DNA of 5,614 bases from Acidobacteriota bacterium. GTDB lineage: Bacteria; Acidobacteriota; Terriglobia; Terriglobales; Acidobacteriaceae. Below are positions 4,826-5,614 of this stretch, piece by piece. Position 1 is the stretch's first letter. Every line of letters begins with the position of its first letter. The notes beneath the pieces were generated by a model. The model was not told the DNA's origin. It ran no database searches and worked only from the letters and a program-made list of their open reading frames with translations. The translations under genes and the position numbers were made by a program. Where the stretch lies: assembly GCA_028873155.1 (NCBI GenBank), contig JAGWML010000196.1, forward strand, positions 1 to 5,614, read 5' to 3'.

Positions 4826-5614
4826 GGCCTCGATGGTAGCGCGGCTGGCTGCTGCTGCGTCATGCAGTGCAGCGCGCCCAGCCCCCAGATCAAGTCAACG
4901 CAGTGGATGCCGATGACCTCGCGGTCCGGGAAGACCTCAGCCAGCGTGTTCAGCGCGATGCGGTCGTTGGGGTCATGGAATGTTGGCACCAGCACCAGCC
5001 CATTCGCCAGGTAGAAATTGGCATAACTCGCCGGCAGCCTCTGCCCCCGAAACACGACAGGACGCGGTAGCGGGAGTTCGACAAGCGTGAACGGTTTCCC
5101 ATCCAGCGTGCGCGAGGCCTTCAGCCGCTTGAGGTTTTCAGCCAGCGGTGCGTGGTTCGCATCGCTTGTATCCGGCTCGACTGCGGTCACAATCGTCTCC
5201 GGCCCGACGAAACGGGTGATGTCATCCACGTGACCGTGCGTATCGTCGCCCGCCACTCCTCGATCGAGCCAGATGACCTGCTCGATTCCTAGATAATCAT
5301 GGAAAGCCTGCTCCATCTGCCTGCGACTGACTCCTGGGTTGCGCTGCTGCACTTCGCTGAGCAAGCACTCTTCTGTCGTGAGCAGGATGCCCTGCCCGTT
5401 CGTGTCGATGGAGCCGCCTTCGAGGACGAGCCGTCGCGGCCCGTCGCCTAGTTCCACCGCCGGCTGCCACGCAGGCAGGCCAAGAAGTTCCTGGACGCGG
5501 CCTGGCATCTGATCGTCGAGATGCCAGTCTGGATACTTGGCCCAGGCGTTGAAGTGCCAATTCGTGAGCCCGATCTGACCAGCGGCATTGCGCACAAAAA
5601 TGGGACCTGAATCG
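4822..5614 (-). CDS. aguA: agmatine deiminase AguA, 5' end outside window
   Basis: Agmatine deiminase (agmatine iminohydrolase, PPAD superfamily) hydrolyses agmatine to N-carbamoylputrescine and ammonia, a step of putrescine synthesis from arginine. About 263 C-terminal residues are visible of roughly 340-370. The frame is open to the right edge and the first visible residues, DSGPIFV, belong to the conserved substrate-binding RDSGP motif, so the GTG at 5595 is an internal valine, not the start. Further landmarks are LTNWHFNAWAKY, LEGGSIDTNGQG, the catalytic-histidine segment DDTHGHVDDITRF, SYANFYLANG, and the catalytic cysteine in ALHCMTQQQP near the C-terminus. The protein ends with a short AALPSRP tail. 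The stop overlaps the tadA start. The usual partner, N-carbamoylputrescine amidase (aguB), is not visible and may lie beyond the right edge. Confidence 0.96.
   Translation of the reverse strand, partial: DSGPIFVRNAAGQIGLTNWHFNAWAKYPDWHLDDQMPGRVQELLGLPAWQPAVELGDGPRRLVLEGGSIDTNGQGILLTTEECLLSEVQQRNPGVSRRQMEQAFHDYLGIEQVIWLDRGVAGDDTHGHVDDITRFVGPETIVTAVEPDTSDANHAPLAENLKRLKASRTLDGKPFTLVELPLPRPVVFRGQRLPASYANFYLANGLVLVPTFHDPNDRIALNTLAEVFPDREVIGIHCVDLIWGLGALHCMTQQQPAALPSRP
4833..4838 (-). promoter_or_regulatory. candidate -10 box before tadA, inside aguA
   Basis: TACCAT on the minus strand lies 7 bases before the tadA ATG, within the last codons of aguA. It sits in an 11-base string, GCTACCATCGA, that also occurs upstream of the cupin gene. 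It could be chance, because tadA already appears coupled to aguA. Confidence 0.25.

Overview
The window is a dense, GC-rich bacterial chromosome segment of mostly housekeeping genes with about 5% non-coding DNA. The protein set suggests Acidobacteriota, perhaps Terriglobia: a PPC/DUF296 protein with an N-terminal extension, a DUF985 cupin, a UbiX, a B. subtilis-type PurB, agmatine deiminase and TadA. This rests on remembered protein resemblance, with no marker gene such as rRNA in view, so it is tentative. I see no rRNA, tRNA, CRISPR array, transposon or phage gene.

Layout. (1) Bases 3-825, plus strand: a 5'-incomplete PPC/DUF296 protein, then a small antibiotic-biosynthesis-monooxygenase (ABM) protein with its own -10-like box and strong Shine-Dalgarno (SD). 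(2) Bases 838-3846, minus strand: a likely transcription unit reading glutaredoxin-like protein, purB (TTG start), a 98-residue unknown protein, a TPR protein, then ubiX. The last three are tightly packed: an ATGA stop/start overlap, then a 10-base gap with the ubiX SD overlapping the TPR stop. A five-copy heptamer tandem repeat lies between purB and the 98-residue gene. (3) Bases 3888-4319, plus strand: a DUF985 cupin diverging from the glutaredoxin gene across about 40 bases. (4) Bases 4376-5614, minus strand: tadA, overlapping by ATGA the 3' end of agmatine deiminase (aguA), which runs off the right edge.

Functionally, PurB serves purine synthesis, UbiX makes prenylated FMN for UbiD-type decarboxylases, AguA serves putrescine synthesis or agmatine use, TadA makes inosine-34 in tRNA, and the glutaredoxin is a small thiol redox protein. 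They do not form one pathway. The least understood part is the 98-residue/TPR pair: the smaller gene is about 47% GC by hand count and follows the heptamer repeat.

The other recurrent signal is the placement of -10-like hexamers. TAGAAT occurs four times on either strand and three copies lie in gene-upstream gaps. One places transcription start on the A of the glutaredoxin ATG. TACCAT boxes sit 7-8 bases before the cupin and tadA starts. Together these suggest leaderless starts at some promoters and SD-led starts elsewhere. I found no convincing new defence, mobile or multi-gene system.
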